64,000 bases of DNA, taken from JBEKCB01 sp052139675 (GTDB taxonomy: Bacteria > Planctomycetota > Brocadiia > CAIUPP01). The notes under the pieces were generated by a model. It saw only the letters and a list, made by a program, of their open reading frames with translations. It ran no database searches and was not told where the DNA came from. The position numbers and the translations under genes are program-made. Shown piece after piece: positions 1 to 10,189 of the stretch (its first letter is position 1; each line of letters starts with the position of its first letter). Location of the stretch: the NCBI GenBank assembly GCA_052139675.1, contig JBKQWE010000134.1:20983-84982 (forward strand), written 5' to 3'.

Positions 1-493
1 TCCGGGAGGCGACGACGGAACAGCATAGCGCCAGGCCGCTGACGAAGACCACGTACGCCAGCAGCGTGGCGTAGGCGGCGACGATCTGGTGCGGGCCTAC
101 ACCGCCGAGCGTCACGGCCAGCAGCGTGAACGGAAACTGCACGGCCAGGAGAAGGAGCGCGCCGATCATGCGAGCGGTGGACTTGCCGAGGAGGATCGAG
201 ACCGGGTTGAGCCGCGTCATCCGCAGCAGCCCCAGCGTCATCTCCTCCTTCTCTTCCGTAATGGCGGAAGCGAAGTAGCTCAAGCCCGCCAGCGTGATGA
301 AGACCAGGTTGATCATGACGACGCTCTCGAAAAACATCAGCCCCGGCGCGCTGTAAAACCTGCTTTCGCTCTGGAACACCAGCAGGTAAAAACCGATCAC
401 GACCAGCAGCGCGAGCCGCCCGAGGTAGAGCGTGAGCTGGCGCGATTCCACCCGGAGCGAGCGCGTGAACAGCGCGAGGATCGGCAGGCTCAT
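1..493 (-). CDS. ABC-2 type transporter permease, N-terminal part (runs off the window)
   Basis: Reading the minus strand from the ATG at 493, an open frame continues to base 1 without a stop, so only the N-terminal ~164 residues are present. It starts MSLPILALFTRSLRVESRQ and has hydrophobic stretches at about residues 25-38, 55-70 and 110-160, as expected for an ABC-2 permease. An EEKEEMTLGLLRMT segment between membrane spans matches the cytoplasmic loop common in these proteins. The start codon overlaps the stop of the upstream ATPase gene by 4 bases (ATGA), so the two are almost certainly co-translated and form one exporter. The substrate is unknown. Family assignment comes from hydropathy, this loop and the partner gene. 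Confidence 0.8.
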   Translation of the reverse strand, partial: MSLPILALFTRSLRVESRQLTLYLGRLALLVVIGFYLLVFQSESRFYSAPGLMFFESVVMINLVFITLAGLSYFASAITEEKEEMTLGLLRMTRLNPVSILLGKSTARMIGALLLLAVQFPFTLLAVTLGGVGPHQIVAAYATLLAYVVFVSGLALCCSVVASR

Positions 494-1506
494 GTCGGCA
501 CCCCCGGTTCCGTCAGGTCCATGAACGCGCGGTTGAGCTGGCCGGTGTCCTCCTGAAGGGAGGCCAGCTCGGCGCCGCTGGCGATGATCGCCGACAGGAC
601 GGCGTTCACCCCGAGCTTCTCGGCGTCGAAGGTGACGCGGTACGCCGCCTCTTCGTCCATCGGGCTGACGCCGGTCACGCCGTCCAGCTTCCGCAGCATT
701 TCCTCGACGGGCGGGTGCGCCCGGGCCAGCGCGATGACGTAGCTGTGAATCCGCCCGTCCTGGACGAGCAGCGCGTGCTTCGAGCCGGTGTATTTCACCA
801 CGCCCCGGTCAATGATGGTGAAGCTGTCGCACAGGGTGGCGAGTTCGCTCAGGATGTGCGAGCTGATGAAGATCGTCTTCCCCATCCGCCGAAGTTCCTT
901 GAGGATCTCCATCAGCTCGATCCGGGCGCGCGGATCCAGGCCGCTGGCCGGCTCGTCGAGGAGCAGGAGTTCCGGGTCGTGCACCAGCACCCGGGCCAGG
1001 CTGACGCGCTGCTGCATGCCGCGGGAGAGCGTCCGGATCAGGTCGTTCTGCCGCCCTTCCATGTCCGTGAGCTTCAGCACGTCGTGGATCACGCGGTCCC
1101 GCTCAGCCAGGGGCTGGCCGTACGCCGCCGCGAAGAAGTCCAGGTACTCGAATATGGTCATCTGGCGGTACATGCTGAAGTGGTCCGGCATGAAGCTGAG
1201 CTTCGCGCGCACTGCCTTGTAGTCGCGGACGGCGTCCAGCCCGAAGAGGCGCGCCTCGCCCGACTTCGGCCTGAGCAGGGTCGCGAGGATTTTCAACATC
1301 GTGGTCTTGCCCGCACCGTTCGGCCCGACGAAGCCGTGGATGGAACGCGGCTCGACCGAGAAGCTGACGCCGGAGAGCGCGCGGTGATTCTTGTACGAGA
1401 AATACAGGTCCTTCACCTCGACGGCCGGCGGCGCAGTTCGGCCCTCGGCGGGGCGAGCGGCGGCGAGTTCATGCGCTGCGGCCGGAACGTCTTTCGACTC
1501 GGCCAT
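490..1506 (-). CDS. ABC transporter ATP-binding protein (ABC-2 exporter type)
   Basis: A 338-residue ATPase with Walker A GPNGAGKTT at about residues 61-69, signature LSRGMQQR, Walker B LLLLDEPASGLDP and the switch histidine in IFISSHI. A ~28-residue alanine-rich N-terminal extension precedes the domain. The ~80-residue C-terminal region resembles the regulatory tail of CcmA/GldA-type exporter ATPases. It is the energy-coupling subunit for the permease that begins 4 bases before its stop. Only one base separates it from the preceding membrane-protein gene, which places it at the distal end of the MoxR/BatA operon. In related clusters such ABC-2 pairs sit beside MoxR, DUF58 and BatA genes. The transported substrate cannot be told from sequence. 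Confidence 0.92.
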   Translation of the reverse strand: MAESKDVPAAAHELAAARPAEGRTAPPAVEVKDLYFSYKNHRALSGVSFSVEPRSIHGFVGPNGAGKTTMLKILATLLRPKSGEARLFGLDAVRDYKAVRAKLSFMPDHFSMYRQMTIFEYLDFFAAAYGQPLAERDRVIHDVLKLTDMEGRQNDLIRTLSRGMQQRVSLARVLVHDPELLLLDEPASGLDPRARIELMEILKELRRMGKTIFISSHILSELATLCDSFTIIDRGVVKYTGSKHALLVQDGRIHSYVIALARAHPPVEEMLRKLDGVTGVSPMDEEAAYRVTFDAEKLGVNAVLSAIIASGAELASLQEDTGQLNRAFMDLTEPGVPT

Positions 1507-1507
1507 G

Positions 1508-3259
1508 TCAGGTCTCCGGCTTGTAAAAAGTGAAATGGTAGAGGACGTAACCGTCTTCCCGGCCGAGGCCGGACTGGGTCATCTTCAGGCTGTCCGGCGC
1601 GCGGGCGAAGAGGAAAAGCTGGACCGCGTCGCCCGCCTGCGGCAGCACGACTTCGTGACGAAACACGCCCGCTCCGCCGAGCGCCCTGGCCATGAGCGGG
1701 CGAACCATCCTTTTGAACCGCTCATCCATTTTCAGGTCTTCGGCATCAATTCGTCCCATCCGCCCGCCGAAATTGAACATCATGAACTGGTCCGGCGGAA
1801 AGAACTGCTCGGCAGAGTAGCGGGCCCCGGCCATCTGAATGCGACTGCTGGCCGCGGCCATCGCGTAGACTGAGCCTCGATAACCCGCCCAGGCTTCGAC
1901 TATTCCCTTGAGCGGCGCGCCTTCCACCGCGAACGATTCCAGTTGCTCGCCGCCCTTCCATTCAACCACTTTCAGGCTCAGGTCGGGCCCGGAGAACCTG
2001 CCCCGGTGAAAGAGGGCGCGCGACGAATACAGGGGAATATCCACCCGGAAATTTCCGTTGCGCCCGTTCTGAATCATGCCGTTCACCGCCTCCATTTGCG
2101 AGCAGGTCGAGTACAGGTTCTGCGGGCACGGATGGGTCAGCGTATACCAGGCGCCGTCAATCACGAAGACATTCGTCCACTGGGAGACGTCCCACGCGCC
2201 GCCGCCGAGCGGTCGCGCGTAGGAGAGCGTGTGGACCGCGGTGCTCTCGCCGTAACCGCGCCGTCCCACGACGCTGAACAGCCATCCGAAGACGGCGACC
2301 ACCGCCAGGCAGAACGCGATCGTCCGGCGGTAGTCGCGCCACTTACGGCCCATGATGAAGTTGACCGGCACGAGGAGAACGACATAGGCGAGCAGCAACC
2401 CGTAGATGAGCGGCCAGTTGTGCGTCGGCCGCGTCATGCTCTTCAGGTCGTCGAAGAGAAGGTCCTCCGGGCCTCCCATCATTGCTTTATCGCTTACCTT
2501 CAGCTCGGGCATCGGGAAGCCGTGAGCCGCCAGGAAGCTTTCCCCGATCTCGCGCGCCTCCGCCGCGTGGCGTACGACCAGCCCTGCGCCTACGCGCAGA
2601 CGTTCGCCCGGCGCATTCAGCTCGGACATGTCCTCGGGAAAAACCGGATACTTTCCGGTCCCATCCTGGGCCAGGTGAACGATGCCGCCGGCCCTCGCCC
2701 AATCCATGAAGGCCTGCCTGCGCGCCGCCTCCCAGTGCGGGACGTGGTCCAGCACCACGCTATAGAGCGTCTCCGCCGCAGAGACGCACGACGGGAAAAG
2801 GTTGTCCGGGAAACGCCTCAAGCCCGTCCACGCCTGCGACACCGATTCCGGGTCTTGCAGGAAGACGCACGCGGGCGGACCCAGCCGGGGCGCGGGCAGC
2901 GCTTCGCGCTCTCCCATCTTCGGATCCCAGGTCAGCAGCCACGATTCATCCTCCTCGCGGACGTAGACGTGGAACTGGACCCACCTGCCGGTGAAGGGCG
3001 CCAGGTAACACGGCTCGACGATCTCTTCCCCCACGCGTCCGCCCAGAGCATCGGTCCTGTGGAGCAACAGCGCTCCGTCATAGGCCGATGGCGCAGGGTT
3101 CTCCAGGAGGACGGAGACCGGATTGAACCGCCCCGGCACCACCTTGCCGTCGAAGCCCCAGAGCGTGTCGCGGACCTCCAGCGCGGCCGCGCTGCAAGCG
3201 ATGACCAGCGCGGCGGCCGCGGCAACGACTACCCATCGGATGCGGGGCGCCTGCCTCAT
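1508..3259 (-). CDS. Membrane-anchored protein of unknown function in the MoxR/BatA cluster
   Basis: A 583-residue protein. It has an N-terminal signal or anchor (roughly residues 9-26, ending near CSAAALE), a ~260-residue extracytoplasmic region, two transmembrane segments at about 283-304 and 314-335, and a second large extracytoplasmic C-terminal region. The first part begins with a segment (GRFNPVSVLLENP) typical of the beta-sandwich repeats in cell-surface proteins. I recognise no catalytic motif. The start overlaps the end of the upstream BatA-like gene by 4 bases (ATGA) and the stop lies one base before the ABC ATPase start, so it belongs to the operon. Similar-sized two-TM proteins accompany BatA and VWA proteins in planctomycete-like genomes. 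A role in envelope complex assembly is inference only. Confidence 0.75.
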   Translation of the reverse strand: MRQAPRIRWVVVAAAAALVIACSAAALEVRDTLWGFDGKVVPGRFNPVSVLLENPAPSAYDGALLLHRTDALGGRVGEEIVEPCYLAPFTGRWVQFHVYVREEDESWLLTWDPKMGEREALPAPRLGPPACVFLQDPESVSQAWTGLRRFPDNLFPSCVSAAETLYSVVLDHVPHWEAARRQAFMDWARAGGIVHLAQDGTGKYPVFPEDMSELNAPGERLRVGAGLVVRHAAEAREIGESFLAAHGFPMPELKVSDKAMMGGPEDLLFDDLKSMTRPTHNWPLIYGLLLAYVVLLVPVNFIMGRKWRDYRRTIAFCLAVVAVFGWLFSVVGRRGYGESTAVHTLSYARPLGGGAWDVSQWTNVFVIDGAWYTLTHPCPQNLYSTCSQMEAVNGMIQNGRNGNFRVDIPLYSSRALFHRGRFSGPDLSLKVVEWKGGEQLESFAVEGAPLKGIVEAWAGYRGSVYAMAAASSRIQMAGARYSAEQFFPPDQFMMFNFGGRMGRIDAEDLKMDERFKRMVRPLMARALGGAGVFRHEVVLPQAGDAVQLFLFARAPDSLKMTQSGLGREDGYVLYHFTFYKPET

Positions 3260-5139
3260 CGTGCTGCCCCTTTGATGCGCCGATTAAAATACCACCACTC
3301 CACGAGCAGGACTCCGAAGGCCAGGAGCGCGGGATACTTCCACAGCGAGCGGTCCGACTTCGTCGCGGTGACCGAGGCCGCGACGGACAGGTTCTCGTTG
3401 AACTGGATCTGGTCGGTGCTCGTGAGCAGGGTCGTGTTCGAACTGAGGAGGCTCGCGCCCAGGCGGGCGCGCTCCGAGCCGCCGTCGAGCACCCGGTAGA
3501 TGCCGACGCGAGGCGCAGAGATGCCGGCCAGGTTCCCGGCCGCGTCTGTCTTATCGTCCGCTGAGCTCCCGTCCGGCCCTTTGACGACGTATGTCCGGTC
3601 CGGCGACAAGGGAGGCGCGCGGAGTACGCCTGTCCGCTGCGCCTGCGCTTCCGCCAGGCCCGCGTCGAACAGGGCAAGCCGCACGAGGTTGGAGACCATG
3701 ATCGGAAACCCCACGCGATAGGGCAGCGTGGACCGGTCGGTGTGGAAGAGCAGGTGAAAGCTGGTTTTTTCCCGCGACCGCTTCTCCAGCAGCAGCGGCC
3801 CGCCACGGCCGTGCACCAGGATTTCGTAGCCCAGGTTATCGTAGTCGCTCTCCCGGACGCCGTCGTTCGACTGGACCTGTTCGAGGGTAAGCAGGTCGCT
3901 CAGCTCGACGTGCTGGAGCAACTCCGCGCTGCGCTGCCAATCCACGACCGCGCCTCCCTCCTTGCGCATCGTCAGCAGCCGCCGGAGGTCCTCCGGGATG
4001 AGGCCCACGGTGAGCCAGGTACGCGCCTGGAGACCGAGGTCCTCCGGCCGGTCCGTCACCACGAGATCGAAATTCGTTTCGGCCGTCTCAGCGCCCGTTT
4101 GCGGAAACAGCCGGATGCCGGACACGGCAGACAGCGCGTGGCGATAAGTCGCCAGCGAGACGGGACAATAGACCCACAACGGCCGCACGGCGGGCAGCTC
4201 GATGTACGCGACATTATCGGAGGCCAGGGAGTCGAACCCGTCCGGCCGCAGCCGCACCTGGACCTGGGAGGCCTTCTCGCCGGAGACCCGGAACAGCATG
4301 CGCTCGACTTTCCCCTTGGCCAGGGAAAGCGTTTCCTCCTGCACCACCTTGTCGTCCTGTACGAGTTCGACCGCCGTTGTGCCTTCGGCCTGCGGCGATC
4401 CCTCGATGTTGACGAAGACATCCCAGTTCCCGTCCTCGGAACGGCGCGCGCTCAGCGCCGTGATGCCGATGTTCGGACCGGCGGGCGGCAGGCGACGATA
4501 GCGCAGGGCGAACGAGAGCTCGAAATGCGTCTGCGCCGGAAAATTCCCGGCCGAGAGGAGCAGGACCTCGTCGAAGGACTCGCTGCGCGCCAGGGCCTGC
4601 GTCATCCGCAAGGCGTCCTCGATGTCGCTGGACACGTCTTCCACCGCGATTCCCGCGAGGGCCTCGCGGAGGACCCGCTTATCGTTGGTGAAGCTCGTGC
4701 GCTTCCGGGCCGTGCGGCTGAAGGAGATGAGGCAAAGCTCCTGGTCCGGGAGCATGCCGTCCACCAGCTTCTCCGCCTCCGCCTTGGCGGCGTCCAGCCG
4801 CGAGACGCCGCCCGGCTTGTCGAGCGCGGCCATGCCGGCGGAGCAGTCAATCAGGATGGGCAGGCGCCGCACGCGGGTGGACTGGCCTCGCCAGAACGGC
4901 TGCATCGCCGCCAGCACGACCAGCGCCAGGAGAGCGATCTGGAGGAACAGGAGGATATTCCGCTTGAACCTCTGGAACGGCGAGTTGACGCGCTGGTCGG
5001 TGAGCGCCTGCCGCCACAGCACCAGGGAAGGGATTTCCAGTTTCGGCCGCTTCAGCTTCAGAAAATAGAAGGCCACCAATGGCGCAAGGAGCGCGAACAG
5101 CCATGCGCCGCTGAGGGCGTAGAAACCGAAAAAGCTCAT
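3256..5139 (-). CDS. BatA-like membrane protein with VWA domain
   Basis: A 627-residue protein with the aerotolerance-regulator (BatA) N-terminal layout: transmembrane helix at ~10-27, a LKRPKLEIPSLVLWR segment at ~29-43, a second helix at ~61-80, then a von Willebrand factor A domain. The expected MIDAS DxSxS appears as D98-C-S100-A-G, so metal binding may be weakened. After the VWA domain comes a beta-rich region (~200-560) and a C-terminal helix (~604-620). Family knowledge: BatA proteins work with MoxR ATPases and DUF58 proteins in envelope or stress functions. Both partners lie immediately upstream (DUF58 ends 55 bases away). The cluster context supports the assignment; the substrate is unknown. 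Confidence 0.88.
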   Translation of the reverse strand: MSFFGFYALSGAWLFALLAPLVAFYFLKLKRPKLEIPSLVLWRQALTDQRVNSPFQRFKRNILLFLQIALLALVVLAAMQPFWRGQSTRVRRLPILIDCSAGMAALDKPGGVSRLDAAKAEAEKLVDGMLPDQELCLISFSRTARKRTSFTNDKRVLREALAGIAVEDVSSDIEDALRMTQALARSESFDEVLLLSAGNFPAQTHFELSFALRYRRLPPAGPNIGITALSARRSEDGNWDVFVNIEGSPQAEGTTAVELVQDDKVVQEETLSLAKGKVERMLFRVSGEKASQVQVRLRPDGFDSLASDNVAYIELPAVRPLWVYCPVSLATYRHALSAVSGIRLFPQTGAETAETNFDLVVTDRPEDLGLQARTWLTVGLIPEDLRRLLTMRKEGGAVVDWQRSAELLQHVELSDLLTLEQVQSNDGVRESDYDNLGYEILVHGRGGPLLLEKRSREKTSFHLLFHTDRSTLPYRVGFPIMVSNLVRLALFDAGLAEAQAQRTGVLRAPPLSPDRTYVVKGPDGSSADDKTDAAGNLAGISAPRVGIYRVLDGGSERARLGASLLSSNTTLLTSTDQIQFNENLSVAASVTATKSDRSLWKYPALLAFGVLLVEWWYFNRRIKGAAR

Positions 5140-5194
5140 AGCTCACCCTGATACGGGACCGGCATCCAGTCTCGCCATTTCGCCTTTCGCATGG

Positions 5195-6109
5195 TTACCG
5201 GGCCCATCCTTTCCGCCGGAGCAGGTCGAAGAGCACCCACTCGATGGGGTCCGCCGTGCTGATCGAGAGGAAACGACCCGAGCGTTGCTGGCAGAGCGCG
5301 GCCAGGTTGCGCTCGTAGGCGGTCCGGTGCTCCTGGTAGAGCGGCAGCAGGTCGTCCGCGGCGGACACGTCCAGCGTGGCCGCGGTCTCGGAATCCACGA
5401 AGCGCGTGTCGCCGCCGACCTCGGGGTCAATCTCCGTGGGGCCGAGGAGCTGCAGGCCGAAGATCTCCAGCCCCGCGGTGAACAGACGGTTCATCGCGCG
5501 CCCCAGGTCGCCGAAGGTCAGGAAGTCCGAGAGCACCACGACCACGCCGCGACCGGTGTGGTGCTTCAAGAGGGATTCCATGGCGACTTCGGGCGGCACG
5601 TCGCCGCCTCCCTCGACGGCTTCCACTGCGGCGAAGAAGCCCTTCGTGCTCGCCCGGCCGCGGCACGGCGCCAGCCTGTGCGGCGGGGCGTCACTCCGCC
5701 GGAAGGAATACAGGCTCAGGCGTTCCGTGCCGTTGAGCGCCATCACCCCGAAGGCCGCGGCGAGTTCCTTGGCCCGGTCCAGCTTCCGCTCGAACATCAT
5801 CGAGGTGGAGCCGTCCACGATCAGAACCACGTGCACCTCTTCCTCCTGGTGGTAAAGCTTCAAGTACGGGCGGTTCAGCCGGGCGAAGATATTCCAGTCC
5901 ACGAAGCGGACATCGTCGCCGGGGACGTAGTCCCGGTAGTCGCAGAACTCCGTACTGGCGCCGCTGCGCCCGGCCAGGTGCTCGCCCCGGCTTCGATTCG
6001 TGAAGCGGCGGCGGGACTGGATGCGCATGCGCTCCAGACGCGAAAGCGCCTCGTTGCTCAGGAGAGGCGTCAGTCGCGGCTTCTCAGCGCCCGTCTCCTC
6101 GTTCTCCAT
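5195..6109 (-). CDS. DUF58 domain protein (MoxR partner)
   Basis: A 304-residue cytoplasmic protein with the hallmark DUF58 motif DYRDYVPGDDVRFVDW at residues ~57-72, followed by a VWA-like domain whose MIDAS is intact (DGSTS at 99-103). The frame stays open upstream to 6379, but the ATG at 6109 is the better start. It has an AGGA-type ribosome binding site, starts the conserved region sensibly, and avoids a ~220-base overlap with the moxR-like gene. DUF58 proteins are encoded next to MoxR AAA+ ATPases and are thought to be their adaptors or clients; here moxR lies 50 bases upstream. The exact process is not predictable. Confidence 0.9.
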   Translation of the reverse strand: MENEETGAEKPRLTPLLSNEALSRLERMRIQSRRRFTNRSRGEHLAGRSGASTEFCDYRDYVPGDDVRFVDWNIFARLNRPYLKLYHQEEEVHVVLIVDGSTSMMFERKLDRAKELAAAFGVMALNGTERLSLYSFRRSDAPPHRLAPCRGRASTKGFFAAVEAVEGGGDVPPEVAMESLLKHHTGRGVVVVLSDFLTFGDLGRAMNRLFTAGLEIFGLQLLGPTEIDPEVGGDTRFVDSETAATLDVSAADDLLPLYQEHRTAYERNLAALCQQRSGRFLSISTADPIEWVLFDLLRRKGWAR

Positions 6110-6159
6110 CCTGAATTCCTCGCCCTGCTTTCCCGGTTCAACACCCCGCACTCCGAGGC

Positions 6160-7158
<999 letters not shown>

Positions 7159-7213
7159 GGCCTGCTCTCCTGCGATTGGTGTAGCGCTTCGAAGACAATA
7201 ACCCACGTGTGGT

Positions 7214-10189
7214 TCAACCGGGGCCCTTCTTCCACTTCTTCTTGATCTCCAGCAGCCTCTGCGTCATCGGACGCTCCTCGTCGGCAGGCCGGTCCGCCGC
7301 GGGCTTCGGCGCGGTCTCCTCGGCGGGGCGCGCCGATGTTCTCCGTTCCGGAATGCCGATGCCGGTCGGCAAGCGCCCGAGCAGGCGCTTGTCACCGGGC
7401 TCCTCGGGCGCGAACTTGATCTCCTGCTTTCGCCGAAGCAACGCGCCCAGCGTCCTGGCCGACTCATCCTTTTGACGTCCGAACCTGAGCAATCCTTTGA
7501 GGACGTCCCAGTCGAGTTGCACGCGGCGGATGCCGACGTCCAGCGGAATCAGGCAGGCCAGAAGAATGAGAAACCAATCCAGCACCGGCCGCGAGCTGCG
7601 TCGTAACTGGCGGTCTTTCAAGAAGATATCCTGGCTGGTCTCGCTTCCGGTGAGCATCCGGCCGCCGGTCCTTTCCGCGATCAGTTCCAGGGTGGGCATG
7701 CTGGATCGAAAACGCAGATATTCCGGGGAATAAGGTACGGCAAATCCATCCGTGGCGCGCTCGTTCCGTCCGTCCCCGGCTGCCGCGGCGACGACCTCGT
7801 AGCGTCCCATGCCCCAGAGCGGGAACTCCGCCTGGTAGCGGCCGGGCGCAACCTGAGTCAGGACGACGTTCTCGCTGCGCTGCTGGGGCCCGGTCACGCG
7901 CGCCTGAACTTCGAGGAAGGATTCCTTCGGGTTGAAGTCCTCGACGCTGACCACGCCGGAGTCGCCTTCCGCGAAGGTGCGCAGTTGCAGATCGCTTTTC
8001 TCCTCGACGCGCGAGATGTCAATCATCAATTGTTTTACGAAGGCGTCATAACGGTCCCATTCGACCCAGGCCGCGGCCCAATTGACCGAAAGATCCGAGG
8101 TGAACGCGGCGGCCCTGCCGACGCCGTACCGCCAGGTGGCCAGGACCGGATCAGTTTCCTCCTTCTCCGGGCTTCGGAGGACGACCTCGGAACGCGGTTT
8201 CGGCGTCGTCAAGACGTAGCCGCGGAGCGGAGGAATCTCCCCGATCCCTTTCAGGATCGGCGACGGGAATTCCACCTGCGGTGTGAAGATCTCGTTCTGG
8301 ATCATGCTGCGCCGCAGCGTCTTCGCCTCCTTGATGAAGATGGAAGGCAGCAGGTTCGGATCCTGCGGATAGTAATACCGGCCGCCGGTGACGCCGGCGA
8401 CGATTTTCATGAACGACACTTCCTCGCCCCCGTGCGGGAAGATGGCGACCGTCGAGACGCTGATCTTGTTGGCGACGAATTCCTTCATCAGGTCCGGCGG
8501 AGCCGGCGAGGGGTCTCCATCGGAGATGATGATCATGTGCTTGGTGCCGGCGTCGCTGCCCATCAGGGCGCCCAGGCCCATGCGCATCGGGTCGGTGAAA
8601 GTGGGCATGTCGCTGATCTCGGCCTGGTTGATGAGCGTCAGCAGTCGCTCATATTCGCTGGCCGGCGTGAGGGGGAAAAGCCACACCTCGCCCTGCGAGC
8701 CGTAAACCAGGACGCCGACTTCGTCCTTGGCGCCCAGGCAGCGGATCGCTTCCTTGGCGACGCGCTTTCCCCAGGTGTTCCCTTCCGGGAATTCGCACGT
8801 GTGCAGGACGATCACCAGCGCGCCCTTGGGGAGGACTTTTTTCTGAGTGATGTCCATGGTCACCGGCAGCGCCTCTTCCACGGGGGTGCGGTGGTAACCG
8901 CCCGGTCCGAAGCTGTTCTTTCCGCCGACCATGAGGAAGCCGACTCCGAGGTTGAAGACGGCGTCCTTCACTGTCTGAAGCTGGACCGCGTCGAAGGCGT
9001 CCGCGGCGACGTTCGCGAAGATGATGCAGTCGTACGGCAGCAGGGAAAGGGAATCCCTCGCGAAATCGTAGGCCGGCTGCTGAACGACCTCGCGGCGGCT
9101 CCGTTTCAGCGATTGGGCCAGGGGTTCCCAGTCGCGCGCGTCGCCTTTGGGATCGGTCACCAGGAGCACTTTTCCCTCTCCCTTGAGGTAGAGGTGGTTG
9201 ATGGCGATGTTGTTCTGGGGCCAGCCGTCCATGCCCGGAGGGACCTCGATGCGCGCGACGTACTCGTAGTATCCAGGCTCACGCAGATAAAGGGGGAGCA
9301 CGTACCGGTTCTTGCCCGCCGCGAACTGCACGTCCTGTTTAAAGATGAGGTTGTCATTCTCCTTGAGCGTGAGCACCCCCGAGCCGGGCGCCAGCGAACT
9401 GAGGACGATCGCGGCCTCGTAGGTCTCGCCGGCCTTTACGGTCCTGGGCAGTTCCAGCTTCTCCAGCCACACCTCGTGTTCGAACTGGTACTGGACCGGC
9501 AACACGTCCACGGGGATGTGGCGGGCGGAGAGCTGGTCGAGGGCCGCGGAGAGATCTCCCTCGGTCGGGACTCCGTCGCTGATGAGCACGATCCGTCCCG
9601 GCTGCTCCTCGGGGAGCATGGCGGCGGTCAGCGACAGCCCTTTCTCCAGGTTGGTGGCATCTTTGCCGACCCGGGAGTTGATGGCCTCGAACGGAAAGGT
9701 CACGCGGGGCGGAAGCTCCACGGCGGCCTCCCGGCCGAAGACCACCAGGCCCGCCTCGTCCTTTTCCGGCTTGCCCGCCACTGTCCTGGTGACGAAACTC
9801 AGCGCGGAGTCGGACGCCTGGTCGCCGATCGAGTCGGAGACGTCAAGGGCATAGATGACCGCCAGGACGTTGCTCGTCCTGACTGCGCGCGGCTCCGCCA
9901 GGAGCATGACAAACGCGCCCATGAGGCACAGGCGGACCAGCAGCGCAAGCGCGCCCCGCGCGCGCGTCAGCCCGCTGGAACCGGCCATGTACATCCACCA
10001 GACCCACGGCGTCGCCAGCAGCAGCAGGAACGCCCAGGGTTTGGAGAACAGCAGGATGCCGCGCCACGTCAGGAAGAGGTTTCCGCCGATGAACAGGAGC
10101 AGGAACGCCCCGAGCGGCGCAAGCGCTCCTGCCGTCAGCGCCCTGCGCCGAGGCGGAAAAACGCTCCTCGCCACGGCTGAGATCTTCAC
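7214..10189 (-). CDS. Large membrane protein with two VWA domains and a glutamine-amidotransferase-like domain
   Basis: A 991-residue protein. Three N-terminal transmembrane helices (~24-43, 52-69, 79-100) are followed by a VWA domain with DVSDS near 115-119. A beta-sandwich region (~250-330) comes next, then a class-I glutamine-amidotransferase-like fold (VGFLMVGGKNSFGPGGY at ~420-435). A second VWA-like domain follows, with a degenerate MIDAS (LHTCEF in place of DxSxS), then another beta region and a C-terminal helix (LDWFLILLACLIPLDVGI) with a basic, proline-rich cytoplasmic tail. This architecture is known from MoxR-linked gene clusters. The amidotransferase-like domain lacks an obvious catalytic Cys-His-Glu set here, so it is probably structural. 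It overlaps the upstream ABC/NHL gene by 4 bases. Confidence 0.88.
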   Translation of the reverse strand: MKISAVARSVFPPRRRALTAGALAPLGAFLLLFIGGNLFLTWRGILLFSKPWAFLLLLATPWVWWMYMAGSSGLTRARGALALLVRLCLMGAFVMLLAEPRAVRTSNVLAVIYALDVSDSIGDQASDSALSFVTRTVAGKPEKDEAGLVVFGREAAVELPPRVTFPFEAINSRVGKDATNLEKGLSLTAAMLPEEQPGRIVLISDGVPTEGDLSAALDQLSARHIPVDVLPVQYQFEHEVWLEKLELPRTVKAGETYEAAIVLSSLAPGSGVLTLKENDNLIFKQDVQFAAGKNRYVLPLYLREPGYYEYVARIEVPPGMDGWPQNNIAINHLYLKGEGKVLLVTDPKGDARDWEPLAQSLKRSRREVVQQPAYDFARDSLSLLPYDCIIFANVAADAFDAVQLQTVKDAVFNLGVGFLMVGGKNSFGPGGYHRTPVEEALPVTMDITQKKVLPKGALVIVLHTCEFPEGNTWGKRVAKEAIRCLGAKDEVGVLVYGSQGEVWLFPLTPASEYERLLTLINQAEISDMPTFTDPMRMGLGALMGSDAGTKHMIIISDGDPSPAPPDLMKEFVANKISVSTVAIFPHGGEEVSFMKIVAGVTGGRYYYPQDPNLLPSIFIKEAKTLRRSMIQNEIFTPQVEFPSPILKGIGEIPPLRGYVLTTPKPRSEVVLRSPEKEETDPVLATWRYGVGRAAAFTSDLSVNWAAAWVEWDRYDAFVKQLMIDISRVEEKSDLQLRTFAEGDSGVVSVEDFNPKESFLEVQARVTGPQQRSENVVLTQVAPGRYQAEFPLWGMGRYEVVAAAAGDGRNERATDGFAVPYSPEYLRFRSSMPTLELIAERTGGRMLTGSETSQDIFLKDRQLRRSSRPVLDWFLILLACLIPLDVGIRRVQLDWDVLKGLLRFGRQKDESARTLGALLRRKQEIKFAPEEPGDKRLLGRLPTGIGIPERRTSARPAEETAPKPAADRPADEERPMTQRLLEIKKKWKKGPG